Positions 33,384-41,099 of a stretch of DNA of 64,000 nt are shown piece by piece (position 1 is the stretch's first letter; the number at the start of each line of letters is the position of its first letter). The DNA is taken from the NCBI GenBank assembly GCA_016742095.1, contig JACVCJ010000019.1, positions 1 through 64,000 on the forward strand. The letters run 5' to 3'. Both the position numbers and the translations under genes were made by a program. The notes beneath the pieces were generated by a model, which saw only the letters and a list, made by a program, of their open reading frames with translations, made no database searches and was not told the DNA's origin. This stretch comes from Bacteroidia bacterium (GTDB taxonomy: Bacteria > Bacteroidota > Bacteroidia > CAIKAF01).

Positions 33384-33425
33384 GGCTGTCTCATTCTGCA
33401 CCGCGGGATGAGACGGCTGTTTTTT
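33384..33425 (+). terminator. Strong terminator with no assigned upstream gene
   Basis: GGCTGTCTCAT/ATGAGACGGCT (33384-33394, 33408-33418) forms an 11-bp stem with two wobble pairs and a 13-nt loop, followed by a G and six Ts. The only upstream gene is on the other strand. The next gene starts at 33473. Confidence 0.75.
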
Positions 33426-33472
33426 CGCAGGCGGGGAATAATCCGTACCTTTCGGCTGTAAACTTGTATGCT

Positions 33473-33958
33473 ATGAGACCAACGATCGTTTTTTGCTTTT
33501 TTTGCGCCGCGGCGCTGCTGTTTGCCTGTAAGAGTACCTCAAAAACGAAGCGCGGTGAAGCTGCCGCCGAAGAACAGCCCACCGGGGGTATAAAACCGCT
33601 GAAACCGTCCAACTATACGAAACTGGAAGGCAGCTGGGAACTGAATTACATCAGCGGGCCGCGTATTGCGTTCGATGGCCTCTATCCCGACCGCAAGCCC
33701 GAGATCACCTTTGAAACGGCCGCAAAACGGGTAAGCGGCCATAACAGCTGTAACAGTTTCAACGGGCCGCTGAATGCCGATGATGTAAAGATCAGCTTTA
33801 ACGAACCGATGGCCGTTACCAAAATGGCCTGTCCCGGCGACGGCGAACGCGTGTTCATGGAAACGCTGAAGACCGTTACGTCTTACGATGTAAGCGACGG
33901 AAAGACGCTGAACTTTATCTCGGGCGATATTGCCGTGATGCGTTTTACAAAGAAATAA
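33473..33958 (+). CDS. META domain lipoprotein (HslJ-like)
   Basis: Lipoprotein of 161 aa with signal MRPTIVFCFFCAAALLFAC and lipidated Cys19. The META/HslJ domain follows (LEGSWELNYISGPRIAFDG, KRVSGHNSCNSFNGPL, TKMACPGDGERVFMETL, TLNFISGDIAVMRF), including the conserved SGxxxCN turn. ATG 33473 is used because the TTG at 33464 would precede the hydrophobic signal by only three residues; a TACCTTTC box lies at 33447-33454. HslJ-like proteins are outer-membrane or periplasmic and linked to novobiocin or heat resistance in E. coli. Function here is not known. Confidence 0.86.
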   Translation: MRPTIVFCFFCAAALLFACKSTSKTKRGEAAAEEQPTGGIKPLKPSNYTKLEGSWELNYISGPRIAFDGLYPDRKPEITFETAAKRVSGHNSCNSFNGPLNADDVKISFNEPMAVTKMACPGDGERVFMETLKTVTSYDVSDGKTLNFISGDIAVMRFTKK

Positions 33959-33982
33959 AGACCTTTTATACTGTGATGCAAG

Positions 33983-34015
33983 AGCCTGTTTCCCTGTGGG
34001 GGAGCAGGCTTTTTA
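33983..34015 (+). terminator. Terminator of the META lipoprotein gene
   Basis: AGCCTG/CAGGCT (33983-33988, 34005-34010) closes a G/C-rich loop and is followed by Ts. It lies 24 bp after the stop. Confidence 0.65.
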
Positions 34016-34071
34016 CGTTGCGCTAACAGATTTTTCACGTTTGGGTGCCGCTTTTTCGCTGTTCCCTTTTG

Positions 34072-34079
34072 TACTTTTG
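34072..34079 (+). promoter_or_regulatory. -7 box TACTTTTG of the MATE gene
   Basis: Exact TAnnTTTG match, 7 nt before ATG 34087. It supports that ATG and an almost leaderless transcript. Confidence 0.6.
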
Positions 34080-34086
34080 TGCCCGT

Positions 34087-35433
34087 ATGTCATTCAGAGC
34101 GGAAACAACACGTACCTGGAAATTATCGGGCCCTATCATTCTCGGCGAACTTACGCAGATGGCGCTGGGCATCATCGACAATATGATGGTGGGCGCTATT
34201 TCGTATAAACACCTGGCCGCTGCGGCCCTGGTACTGAGTGTGATGAATATTCCCTTTGTACTGGGCATCGGCATTACCATGTCGGTCTCACAGCTGGTTT
34301 CCATGGCGCATGGCCGCCGCGACGGACAGCAGGTATCGCATTACCTGTACAACGGTTTCTGGATGTGTACGGTTACGGCCCTGCTCATAGCTATAATTCT
34401 GCATACCGGCAGCGATATCCTTTTTTACCTGAAGCAGGACCCCGAAGTAGCCGCCCTGGCCAAACCCTACCTTATTATTATGGGCTGGTCTACCGTGCCC
34501 ATGCTCATGTTCATGGCCATTAAACAGTTCACGGACGGACTGGAATATACGCGTACGGCCATGATCCTGTCGCTGGTGGCCCTGCCCATGAACATTTTCC
34601 TGAACTGGATCCTGATCTACGGAAACCTGGGTATGCCCCGCCTCGAACTGGTGGGAGCCGGCATCGGTACCCTGGCCACCCGCGTCATTATACTCATTGC
34701 CCTGGCCCTGATCGTGTTCCGGCACCGCACCTTCCGGCGTTACATTGCGGTACGCCGCAACCAGTGGGCCCTGAAGTGGAAAACCGTAAAAGAACTGCTG
34801 CATATCGGCATTCCCAGCAGCCTGCAGGCGGGCATGGAATCGGGCGCCTTTGCCGTATCGGGTATTATTATCGGTACGCTCGGTGCCTTGGAACAGGCGG
34901 CACACCAGATCGCGCTGAGCTGTGCGGCCTTTACCTTTATGGTGTCCATGGGGCTGGCACAGGGTGGTTCCATACGCATCAGCAATGCCTGGGGACGCCG
35001 CAACTGGGCCGATATTTCGCTCATCGGGCGCAGTACCCTGGTCAGCGGACTGGCGTATGGCATCTTCTGTTCCCTCTTCTTTATAAGTGCACGCAATTAC
35101 CTGCCCCTGGCCTTTAACGACGACACTACCGTGGTGGCCATAGCCTCCGTGCTGATGTTCTATGCGGCGGTATTCCAGATATCCGACGCCACACAGGCCA
35201 TCGGCGTGGGTATACTGCGCGGTATCAAAGATGTAAAGGTGCCTACCATTTACGTGGCCCTGGCCTATTGGGTCATCGGCATCCCGGTGGGTTGCCTCAT
35301 GGCTTTTGTATTCAAAATGGGAGCGGCCGGCATGTGGATCGGCTTTGTGACCGGTCTTACGGCGGTTTCGATATTGCTCAACAAACGCTTCTTTAACCGG
35401 CTGCGCCGCGAAAAGGCCGCCGGTAATCTATAA
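34087..35433 (+). CDS. MATE family multidrug/cation efflux transporter
   Basis: Inner-membrane antiporter of 448 aa with about twelve helices in two similar halves. Typical blocks are LSGPIILGELTQMALGIIDN with MMVG, MAIKQFTDGLEYTR, LNWILIYGNLGMPRLELVGA and SDATQAIGVGILRGIKD. It exports drugs or organic cations using an ion gradient; the substrate is unknown. It converges on the Crp/Fnr gene, with 2 bp between stops. Confidence 0.92.
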   Translation: MSFRAETTRTWKLSGPIILGELTQMALGIIDNMMVGAISYKHLAAAALVLSVMNIPFVLGIGITMSVSQLVSMAHGRRDGQQVSHYLYNGFWMCTVTALLIAIILHTGSDILFYLKQDPEVAALAKPYLIIMGWSTVPMLMFMAIKQFTDGLEYTRTAMILSLVALPMNIFLNWILIYGNLGMPRLELVGAGIGTLATRVIILIALALIVFRHRTFRRYIAVRRNQWALKWKTVKELLHIGIPSSLQAGMESGAFAVSGIIIGTLGALEQAAHQIALSCAAFTFMVSMGLAQGGSIRISNAWGRRNWADISLIGRSTLVSGLAYGIFCSLFFISARNYLPLAFNDDTTVVAIASVLMFYAAVFQISDATQAIGVGILRGIKDVKVPTIYVALAYWVIGIPVGCLMAFVFKMGAAGMWIGFVTGLTAVSILLNKRFFNRLRREKAAGNL

Positions 35434-35435
35434 GA

Positions 35436-36032
35436 TCAGCTGTTTTTCAGCATGCGCTTCTTCATTTTGCTGAAGAATTCGGGCGTAACGCCTATATACG
35501 AAGCAATGTGCTTATTGGGAATGCGGTGTACGAGTCCCGGGAATTTCCGTTCAAAGTTGAGGTAGCGTTCTTCGGCGCTCAGGCTCAGGTTATCGTGGAT
35601 ACGCTGCAGGGTAGATACGTAGGCGTTTTCCATCAGCACCCGGAAATAGCGTTCCATACGCGGGTATTTATCGTAGATGTCCCATTGTTTTTCGCGCGGC
35701 ATTACCAGTACTTCGGAGGCTTCAAGGCATTCGATGGTATAATTGCCGGGCTTGCGGGTGATGAGGCTGTACATATCGGTGATCCACCAGTCGTTGGTGG
35801 CCAGGTGCATCACATGTTCATCGGCCTTGTTGTCGAGGGTATAGGCACGTATGCAGCCTTCGAGCACAAAGTAGGATTCATTGGCTATATCGCACTGGCG
35901 CAGCAGTATTTCCCGGGCTGTGGTGGAGCGGTGGCTTACCAGCGAAACAAAGTATTCCGCTTCTTCTGCGGGCAGCTGTACATAGCGGCCGATGTGGGCC
36001 AGCAGGCGTTCGCGGTATTCAGGCTTGATCAT
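35436..36032 (-). CDS. Crp/Fnr family transcription regulator
   Basis: Protein of 198 aa. Residues 25-125 form the cyclic-nucleotide-binding-like barrel (ILLRQCDIANESYFVLEGCI, IECLEASEVLVMPREKQ). The C-terminal segment ERYLNFERKFPGLVHRIPNK plus HIASYIGVTPEFFSKMKKRM is a winged-helix DNA-binding domain. The RxS phosphate-binding signature of true cAMP receptors is not evident, so the ligand is unknown. No Cys cluster for Fe-S sensing is present. Confidence 0.88.
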   Translation of the reverse strand: MIKPEYRERLLAHIGRYVQLPAEEAEYFVSLVSHRSTTAREILLRQCDIANESYFVLEGCIRAYTLDNKADEHVMHLATNDWWITDMYSLITRKPGNYTIECLEASEVLVMPREKQWDIYDKYPRMERYFRVLMENAYVSTLQRIHDNLSLSAEERYLNFERKFPGLVHRIPNKHIASYIGVTPEFFSKMKKRMLKNS

Positions 36033-36065
36033 GGGTATGCAAGATAGGGGGAATTGCCGGATAAT

Positions 36066-36097
36066 AAAAAAGTCCCGGACCTGCGTCGGGGACTTTT
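36066..36097 (-). terminator. Terminator of rplS
   Basis: AAAAGTCCC/GGGACTTTT (36068-36076, 36089-36097) with a 12-nt loop. On the minus strand it is followed by further Ts, 26 bp after the rplS stop. Confidence 0.8.
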
Positions 36098-36123
36098 AAA
36101 CCAAAACCTTTATAAAAATGAAA

Positions 36124-36480
36124 TTATCTTGCTACTTTCTTTTCTTTGATACGGGCGTTCTTACCGATGGCATCACGCAGGTAGAACAGACGGGCACGGC
36201 GAACCTTACCACGTTTAACTACTTTAATTTCGCTGATAAATGGAGATTTAACCGGGAAGATACGTTCCACACCCACACCGTCAGAAATCTTACGTACAGT
36301 GAATGTTTCGGTAGTACCCTGGCCACGACGCTGAATAACAACACCCTGGAAGTTCTGGATACGCTCTTTGTTACCTTCTCTGATCTTATATGATACGATT
36401 ATAGTATCGCCTGCATTGAACTGGATAAGTTCGTTTTTGGAAACAAACTGCTGCTCAACAAATTGTACTAAATTTTCCAT
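36124..36480 (-). CDS. rplS: 50S ribosomal protein L19
   Basis: Protein of 118 aa at the 30S-50S interface. Family blocks are the central [50 protein letters not shown] and [13 protein letters not shown] 36480 fits the family start. A TATGTTTG box lies 34 nt upstream. It is transcribed alone, with a strong terminator. Confidence 0.96.
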   Translation of the reverse strand: MENLVQFVEQQFVSKNELIQFNAGDTIIVSYKIREGNKERIQNFQGVVIQRRGQGTTETFTVRKISDGVGVERIFPVKSPFISEIKVVKRGKVRRARLFYLRDAIGKNARIKEKKVAR

Positions 36481-36514
36481 TTTCAAAATATGTTTAGCCC
36501 GTATTTTGGGGGTG

Positions 36515-36522
36515 CAAACATA
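36515..36522 (-). promoter_or_regulatory. -7 box TATGTTTG of rplS
   Basis: Exact TAnnTTTG match on the minus strand, 34 nt before the ATG at 36480. Confidence 0.6.
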
Positions 36523-36561
36523 CGACATTAATTTTAAAATAAAAACCTTTTTGTGAAAATA

Positions 36562-37230
36562 TCAGGCATTTCGCTTAAAAAATTCTTCTTCAAGCAAGTC
36601 GGGCTTTTTCAGCACGCTGCGGATCCAGCGGTGCATGGTTTCGGTCTGTTCTTCTTCGCTGAGGCCGGGGAAGCTTTCGCCGCTGCGCAGTTTCCAGGTG
36701 GCGTGGTGCATACACACCGCTGCGCATACGCTTATGTTCAGGCTTTCGGTAAAACCTACCATGGGCACTTTGAGCCAGGCATCGGCATGTTCGATGGCCT
36801 CGGGGGTAAGTCCCTGCAGTTCGGTACCAAAGACCAGGGCGGTCTTCTGACTGAAGTCGTATTCTTCGAGGTTCACGTCGTCTTTGTGCGGGGTGGTGGC
36901 CACAATTTTATAGCCCTGTTCGCGCAGGGCGCGGTAACAGTCGAGTGTATTGTTTTCGCCGCCTTTGTAGTGTTTTACGTCCAGCCACTTACTGGCGCCG
37001 AGGGCCACTTCATCGTTCACCCGGTACTGGTAACCGCGCTCGATCACGTGTACGTCCTGCACCCCGAAACAGTCGGCGGTACGCAGCACGGCACTGATGT
37101 TGTGTTCCTGGAACAGGTTTTCCACCACCACGGTAAGCTGCCGGGTACGCTGCCCGATCTTTTCGCGGAAAAGCTCCATTTTGTGCTCCGTAATAAACCC
37201 GCCCAGGAATTCTACCAGTTCTTTACTCAT
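36562..37230 (-). CDS. TrmH/SpoU family RNA 2'-O-methyltransferase
   Basis: SPOUT-fold enzyme of 222 aa that uses SAM. Motif 1 is NISAVLRTADCFGVQDVHVI, motif 2 is TALVFGTELQGLTPEAIEHA and motif 3 is VPMVGFTESLNISVCAAV. The C-terminal extension (WKLRSGESFPGLSEEEQTE) resembles TrmH, which methylates G18 of tRNA, so that role is likely but not certain. The start at 37230 is only 12 nt past the T run of the terminator of the upstream gene. Confidence 0.88.
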   Translation of the reverse strand: MSKELVEFLGGFITEHKMELFREKIGQRTRQLTVVVENLFQEHNISAVLRTADCFGVQDVHVIERGYQYRVNDEVALGASKWLDVKHYKGGENNTLDCYRALREQGYKIVATTPHKDDVNLEEYDFSQKTALVFGTELQGLTPEAIEHADAWLKVPMVGFTESLNISVCAAVCMHHATWKLRSGESFPGLSEEEQTETMHRWIRSVLKKPDLLEEEFFKRNA

Positions 37231-37242
37231 ATGGCTGTACAA

Positions 37243-37280
37243 ATAAAAAATGTGCAAAGGGCTGTTACCATTTGCACATT
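37243..37280 (-). terminator. Strong terminator of the DUF4920 gene, abutting trmH
   Basis: On the minus strand AATGTGCAAA (37280-37271) pairs perfectly with TTTGCACATT (37258-37249), followed by a T run to 37243. Only 12 nt separate it from the trmH-like ATG, so that gene either has a promoter overlapping the hairpin or depends on read-through. Confidence 0.85.
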
Positions 37281-37300
37281 CGCAGTATCGTTTTACGTAA

Positions 37301-37828
37301 TTATTTAATGATCACGCCGCTGGCCTCGAAGCTGTACTCCGTTTTAGGCCCGGTGATGGCGGCAATTTCCTCTTTGCTTTTACCGGCATCTTCGGCATAG
37401 TGCTTCTGCATGTCCACGCTCAGCACTTCTTTGTAAGCTTTACCCTGAACAACGGCCGTTTTTCCGGCAGCGTCCTTCGGTACAAAAAAGGCATAGTCTT
37501 TAAAAGAAACGCGGATGGGTTCTCCGGCAGCGTTCTTCAGTTTCATCCAGCAGCCTTTTACCTGGCATACGGATTCGATCTCGGCGGTCAATTTAATATT
37601 TTCGAGGCTGTCGTGACTTCCCAGCTGGGCCAGGATATCGGCGGTGGTAATGGCTCCGGCCGCAGAGATCTTCTCACCGAAATGTTCTTCTTTGGCTTTG
37701 CCGTGTCCGTCGTGTCCGTCGTGCGTTTCGGCGTTGTTGATCACGGGAAAGTTCGCATTGTTACCGTTGTAGCATGAACTAACGGCAAATGCAGCGGCTG
37801 CCAGTACAGGGATAAAAAGCCTTTTCAT
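37301..37828 (-). CDS. DUF4920 lipoprotein
   Basis: Protein of 175 aa with lipoprotein signal MKRLFIPVLAAAAFAVSSC. A His/Asp-rich stretch (HDGHDGHGK) follows, then the DUF4920 domain: EHFGEKISAAGAITTADIL, ESVCQVKGCWMKLKNAAG with a CxxxxC pair, and RVSFKDYAFFVPKDAAGK. The His stretch and Cys pair suggest metal binding; function is unknown. An exact TAGGTTTG box lies 41 nt upstream. Confidence 0.85.
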   Translation of the reverse strand: MKRLFIPVLAAAAFAVSSCYNGNNANFPVINNAETHDGHDGHGKAKEEHFGEKISAAGAITTADILAQLGSHDSLENIKLTAEIESVCQVKGCWMKLKNAAGEPIRVSFKDYAFFVPKDAAGKTAVVQGKAYKEVLSVDMQKHYAEDAGKSKEEIAAITGPKTEYSFEASGVIIK

Positions 37829-37869
37829 ATTCAATAAATTCTGTTGTTGTTGAATGATCGTTTCGGGTG

Positions 37870-37877
37870 CAAACCTA
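37870..37877 (-). promoter_or_regulatory. -7 box TAGGTTTG of the DUF4920 gene
   Basis: Exact TAnnTTTG match on the minus strand, 41 nt before the ATG at 37828. Confidence 0.6.
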
Positions 37878-37940
37878 CATATTTTTTTCAGAAAAAACAG
37901 TTAATACTGCCTGTCCGTTCACCTATATCTTCCGGCCGTG

Positions 37941-38585
37941 TCAGGTATTCAGTTTTTTTACCTGTATGGCGATCAGTTCAGGCAGGTAGTTCGGTGTGCA
38001 GCCCTTATGTACGATCTCATTTTTGTACAGGCCGGTCCGTTCCCCGAGTGCAATGCAGCGGGCGCGGAATTCCGGCTGAAAGATGCCGATCTGTGCGGCC
38101 GTAAAGTTCATCGCCCACTGTACTTCCGGACTTTCGTGCTCTATGTGTTCTTCAATGGATGTAAGCAGCGTTTCCGTATTGGGCGGAGGCGTTTGTCCCA
38201 CCCAGCGCAGACGGCCCTGGTAATACCAGAACACCCGCCGCTGAAGTACGGAGGGACTGTGCTCCCAGGATCCCATCAATGCGATCGTTTTTTTGTTTTT
38301 GGAAAGCTGGTTCGCCAGTAGCCAGTCGATGAGCGGCAGCTTTTCTTCCTGCGGATGTCCGCCCATGTCCGCATCCAATCGGTCGATGAGTTCCTGGGTG
38401 AGCAGCTTGTTGTCCATGATCAGTATGGCCAGTTGCCGGGCCAGGTATTCGCCTGTTTCCCAAAGCTCCATGGCCAGGTCATGGTCTTTTTTTATGCTTT
38501 TGGCCAGTATTCGTAAGTCGCCCAGCCGGGTCGTATCCTTATGAAGCTGTTCGAGAATCTGTTGAGCTTTAATGCTGCGTACCAT
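37941..38585 (-). CDS. DNA alkylation repair family protein (second AlkD-like)
   Basis: All-helical HEAT-like protein of 214 aa (RLGDLRILAKSIKKDHDLAM, QLAILIMDNKLLTQELIDRL, ENIVHKGCTPNYLPELIA-like end). It resembles the DNA alkylation repair/AlkD family but is clearly different from the copy at 11242-11943. The catalytic cleft residues cannot be assigned by eye: Trp is present in MGSWEHSPS and in RRVFWYYQG. It may be a glycosylase or a non-catalytic DNA-binding relative. Confidence 0.72.
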   Translation of the reverse strand: MVRSIKAQQILEQLHKDTTRLGDLRILAKSIKKDHDLAMELWETGEYLARQLAILIMDNKLLTQELIDRLDADMGGHPQEEKLPLIDWLLANQLSKNKKTIALMGSWEHSPSVLQRRVFWYYQGRLRWVGQTPPPNTETLLTSIEEHIEHESPEVQWAMNFTAAQIGIFQPEFRARCIALGERTGLYKNEIVHKGCTPNYLPELIAIQVKKLNT

Positions 38586-38615
38586 AGCTGTCTGTCTGAG
38601 AAACCGGTCGGCCGA

Positions 38616-39704
38616 TCAGTTTGTTTCTTTCTTTTTATCGCCTTTGGGCTCCTTCGGCTTTTTCACCACCTTAGGCATCGGGCCCAGTTTTACGTTGAGC
38701 GTGATCACATTGGGCGAACCGGCCAGGTGATAGGCCGAACGGCTGTAATTCAGCTCGAAACGGTGTATACGTAAACCCACACCCCAGCTCAGTCCTACCG
38801 TGCCGCCGCGGGCATCGGCCTTCATTTCGTAACGGCGCATAAAATCGTAGGCCACACGCACGGAGATCAGCTTTTTAAAGGGGAATACTTCGGCGCCGAT
38901 CACAAAGTGACGCAGGATCTTGCTGCTGAGACTTACCTTATTTTCTACGGGCTGACCGCTGAGGTCCACCTGGTTGTTGTTCTGCGGATTGATGTACGAA
39001 AGATCGGGCTGCTGCAGGTTATGCGCCACTACGCTGAGGCGCACCGGCACTTTGCCGAACTCGTGCGAGGCCCCGATGCTGAACTCGAAGGGCAGGGGCT
39101 CGCGTACGCCCTGTGTAAATACCTTGAGCGGCATGCCCACATTGCGCAGTACAATAGAGGTAACAAAGAGTTTGCTTTTACTCACATAGGCCGCACCCAG
39201 GTCAAAACCCAGGGCTATGGCCGAATAGGACTCGTATTGCGAAACGGCGAACTTGGTGTTGAGGCCCACCGTAAAGAACTTGCCAAAGCTGCGCGAAAGT
39301 CCGGCCGAGATCATATAATCTGCCGCGTTGAACTTACCGGTGATATTCCCGTTCTCGTCCGCCGCGGTAAAATTACCGTAATTGATGTACTGGATGCCGC
39401 CGGCAAAGGTGCCCACCTTATCAAAATGGCGTGCGTAGGCGGCCGAACCCATATTGATGCCCGAAAAGAAATTCACGTAGGTGAAGGAGGTGCGGTGGTG
39501 CATCCTGGGATTGATCATGGCCGGGTTCTGGGTATAAAGCGACACATCATCGTCGAGCACGGAGTACACTCTTCCGCCCAGGGCTTCGGTACGGGCCGAA
39601 AAAGGCATTTTCATGAAGGCAAAGGCCGAACTGCCGCCGATCTGGGCATACAGGCCGTTAAAGCCGCACAGTAAGGTACATAGGAGTAGAAAAGAGTGCT
39701 TCAT
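38616..39704 (-). CDS. porQ: Type IX secretion system protein PorQ
   Basis: Outer-membrane beta-barrel protein of 362 aa in the PorV/PorQ group. After the signal (LLLCTLLCGFNGLYAQ) comes IGGSSAFAFMKMPFSARTEA with LGGRVYSV, then YTQNPAMINPRMHHRTSFTY and many amphipathic strands. PorQ works with PorZ and PorU in the attachment complex that cuts and links T9SS cargo to the surface. The C-terminus is a Lys/Pro-rich tail (KKPKEPKGDKKKE). It fits the T9SS cargo at 216 and 7470; no other T9SS component is in the window. Confidence 0.88.
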   Translation of the reverse strand: MKHSFLLLCTLLCGFNGLYAQIGGSSAFAFMKMPFSARTEALGGRVYSVLDDDVSLYTQNPAMINPRMHHRTSFTYVNFFSGINMGSAAYARHFDKVGTFAGGIQYINYGNFTAADENGNITGKFNAADYMISAGLSRSFGKFFTVGLNTKFAVSQYESYSAIALGFDLGAAYVSKSKLFVTSIVLRNVGMPLKVFTQGVREPLPFEFSIGASHEFGKVPVRLSVVAHNLQQPDLSYINPQNNNQVDLSGQPVENKVSLSSKILRHFVIGAEVFPFKKLISVRVAYDFMRRYEMKADARGGTVGLSWGVGLRIHRFELNYSRSAYHLAGSPNVITLNVKLGPMPKVVKKPKEPKGDKKKETN

Positions 39705-39756
39705 CCGCTACGAAAATAACAAAACCCTGTCAAAACGTTAAAAAAAGTGTTTTATT

Positions 39757-41091
39757 TTATTCCAGGGCTTTTACAAAGCAGCGTATCCGTGCGGAAAGCA
39801 GTTCCGGATCCGTGTCTGTGCCGGGTTCCAGTCCTTCGGGAATAAAATATACAATACCTTCGGGATGCCCTTCGTAAAAACTGACGCCTACGGTTTTGGC
39901 CTTAATAAGCCAAAGATCGCTGCGGAAGCCTTCGGCATACAAAGGTTCATCGGGGCGGAAGCCGAAAAACACCTCGTCTTCCTGCAGCCAGTATTTTTCG
40001 CTGAGCAGTCCGCGCAGGTGTACCTCCGTTCCCGAAGCCAGGCCGCGTTCTACCACCAGTACTGGTTTATAGAGCATGGTAGACAGGGCCATCTCTACCG
40101 GGGTATCGATGCGCAGGTTGTACATCGGACTGGAGAACCGGGTATTATCGCGGTTGGGCCGGAAGCCGGACACCTTCAGGGTATTCAGCAACTGTACGTG
40201 AAAAGGAAAGATCTTGCCGGGAATAAGGCGCAGGTTGGCGAACTTGCTCATGATCATCAGCATGGGAACGGCAAACAGCAGGGTGATCTGCAGGGTGTAG
40301 CCCAACCAGCCGGAGGACTGCCCGCGGGCATTGAATTCCATGCCTATTTCCAGGCCGGTGAGCAGTATAAAACCCGTGAGCAGGCGATTGCGTATACTTT
40401 TGAAATTGGGCACGGCCTGGCGGTTGAACCAGGGCGAGAGGTTCAGCAGGTTGTTCAGCTGGGTAAGCCACACTTCGATCAGCACGAAAAAGAGGAAAAA
40501 AGCGAGGATAAAAAGCCCGCTTACGAGGAAAAAATCGTAGAGTCCGTGTGCGGCAACGGCCAGCAGGAAGCCGGAAAAGCTCTGCAGAAAAATGGTTATG
40601 GCATCCCGGCCCAGGCTGCGTCCCAGGATAAAGGCGTACACCGGCAGCGCGGTAAAGGCCATGTGCATAAATACGGAAATAACGGCCCGGCTGCGGAGTA
40701 CGTCGATCCCGAACTGTTTACTATACAAAATATTTTCCACAGCGGCAAATCCGCAGGCCACGGCGGCGGCGTGCACCAGGTAATCCACCGGCTCATCGGT
40801 ACGCACCAGGAAACGCAGCATCAGGAAAACGATCAGCAGTTTGCCGCTTTCTTCCACCAGGCCGATATCCACTATAAAATAGAGAAAACTGTCCGGAACG
40901 AACAGGGACGACTGCAGGAATACGGTGCCCAGGGCCGGCAGCACGGAAAACCAGCCGGCAAAGAAAGACAGCAGCAGTTTTTTCCAGGAATCGGGCCGGA
41001 ATACGTCCACGGTCTTGAGGTAGGAGAGCCAGAGAAAGGCCACTCCCGCCGTAACCAGGAAGAACAGGATGTATTCGAACGTCAGCTGCAC
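39757..41091 (-). CDS. PrsW family intramembrane metalloprotease
   Basis: Membrane protein of 444 aa. The N-terminal half carries the PrsW motifs: GLVEESGK (EExxK), FAAVENILY (second Glu) and VFMHMAFTALPVY (His), each in a membrane helix. The C-terminal 200 residues form a soluble region of unknown fold. PrsW in Bacillus cuts an anti-sigma factor; the target here is unknown, although a putative ECF anti-sigma is at 25455. The start is GTG, 8 bp after the aldehyde dehydrogenase stop, so the two are coupled. Confidence 0.88.
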   Translation of the reverse strand: MQLTFEYILFFLVTAGVAFLWLSYLKTVDVFRPDSWKKLLLSFFAGWFSVLPALGTVFLQSSLFVPDSFLYFIVDIGLVEESGKLLIVFLMLRFLVRTDEPVDYLVHAAAVACGFAAVENILYSKQFGIDVLRSRAVISVFMHMAFTALPVYAFILGRSLGRDAITIFLQSFSGFLLAVAAHGLYDFFLVSGLFILAFFLFFVLIEVWLTQLNNLLNLSPWFNRQAVPNFKSIRNRLLTGFILLTGLEIGMEFNARGQSSGWLGYTLQITLLFAVPMLMIMSKFANLRLIPGKIFPFHVQLLNTLKVSGFRPNRDNTRFSSPMYNLRIDTPVEMALSTMLYKPVLVVERGLASGTEVHLRGLLSEKYWLQEDEVFFGFRPDEPLYAEGFRSDLWLIKAKTVGVSFYEGHPEGIVYFIPEGLEPGTDTDPELLSARIRCFVKALE

Positions 41092-41099
41092 AGAGACGT

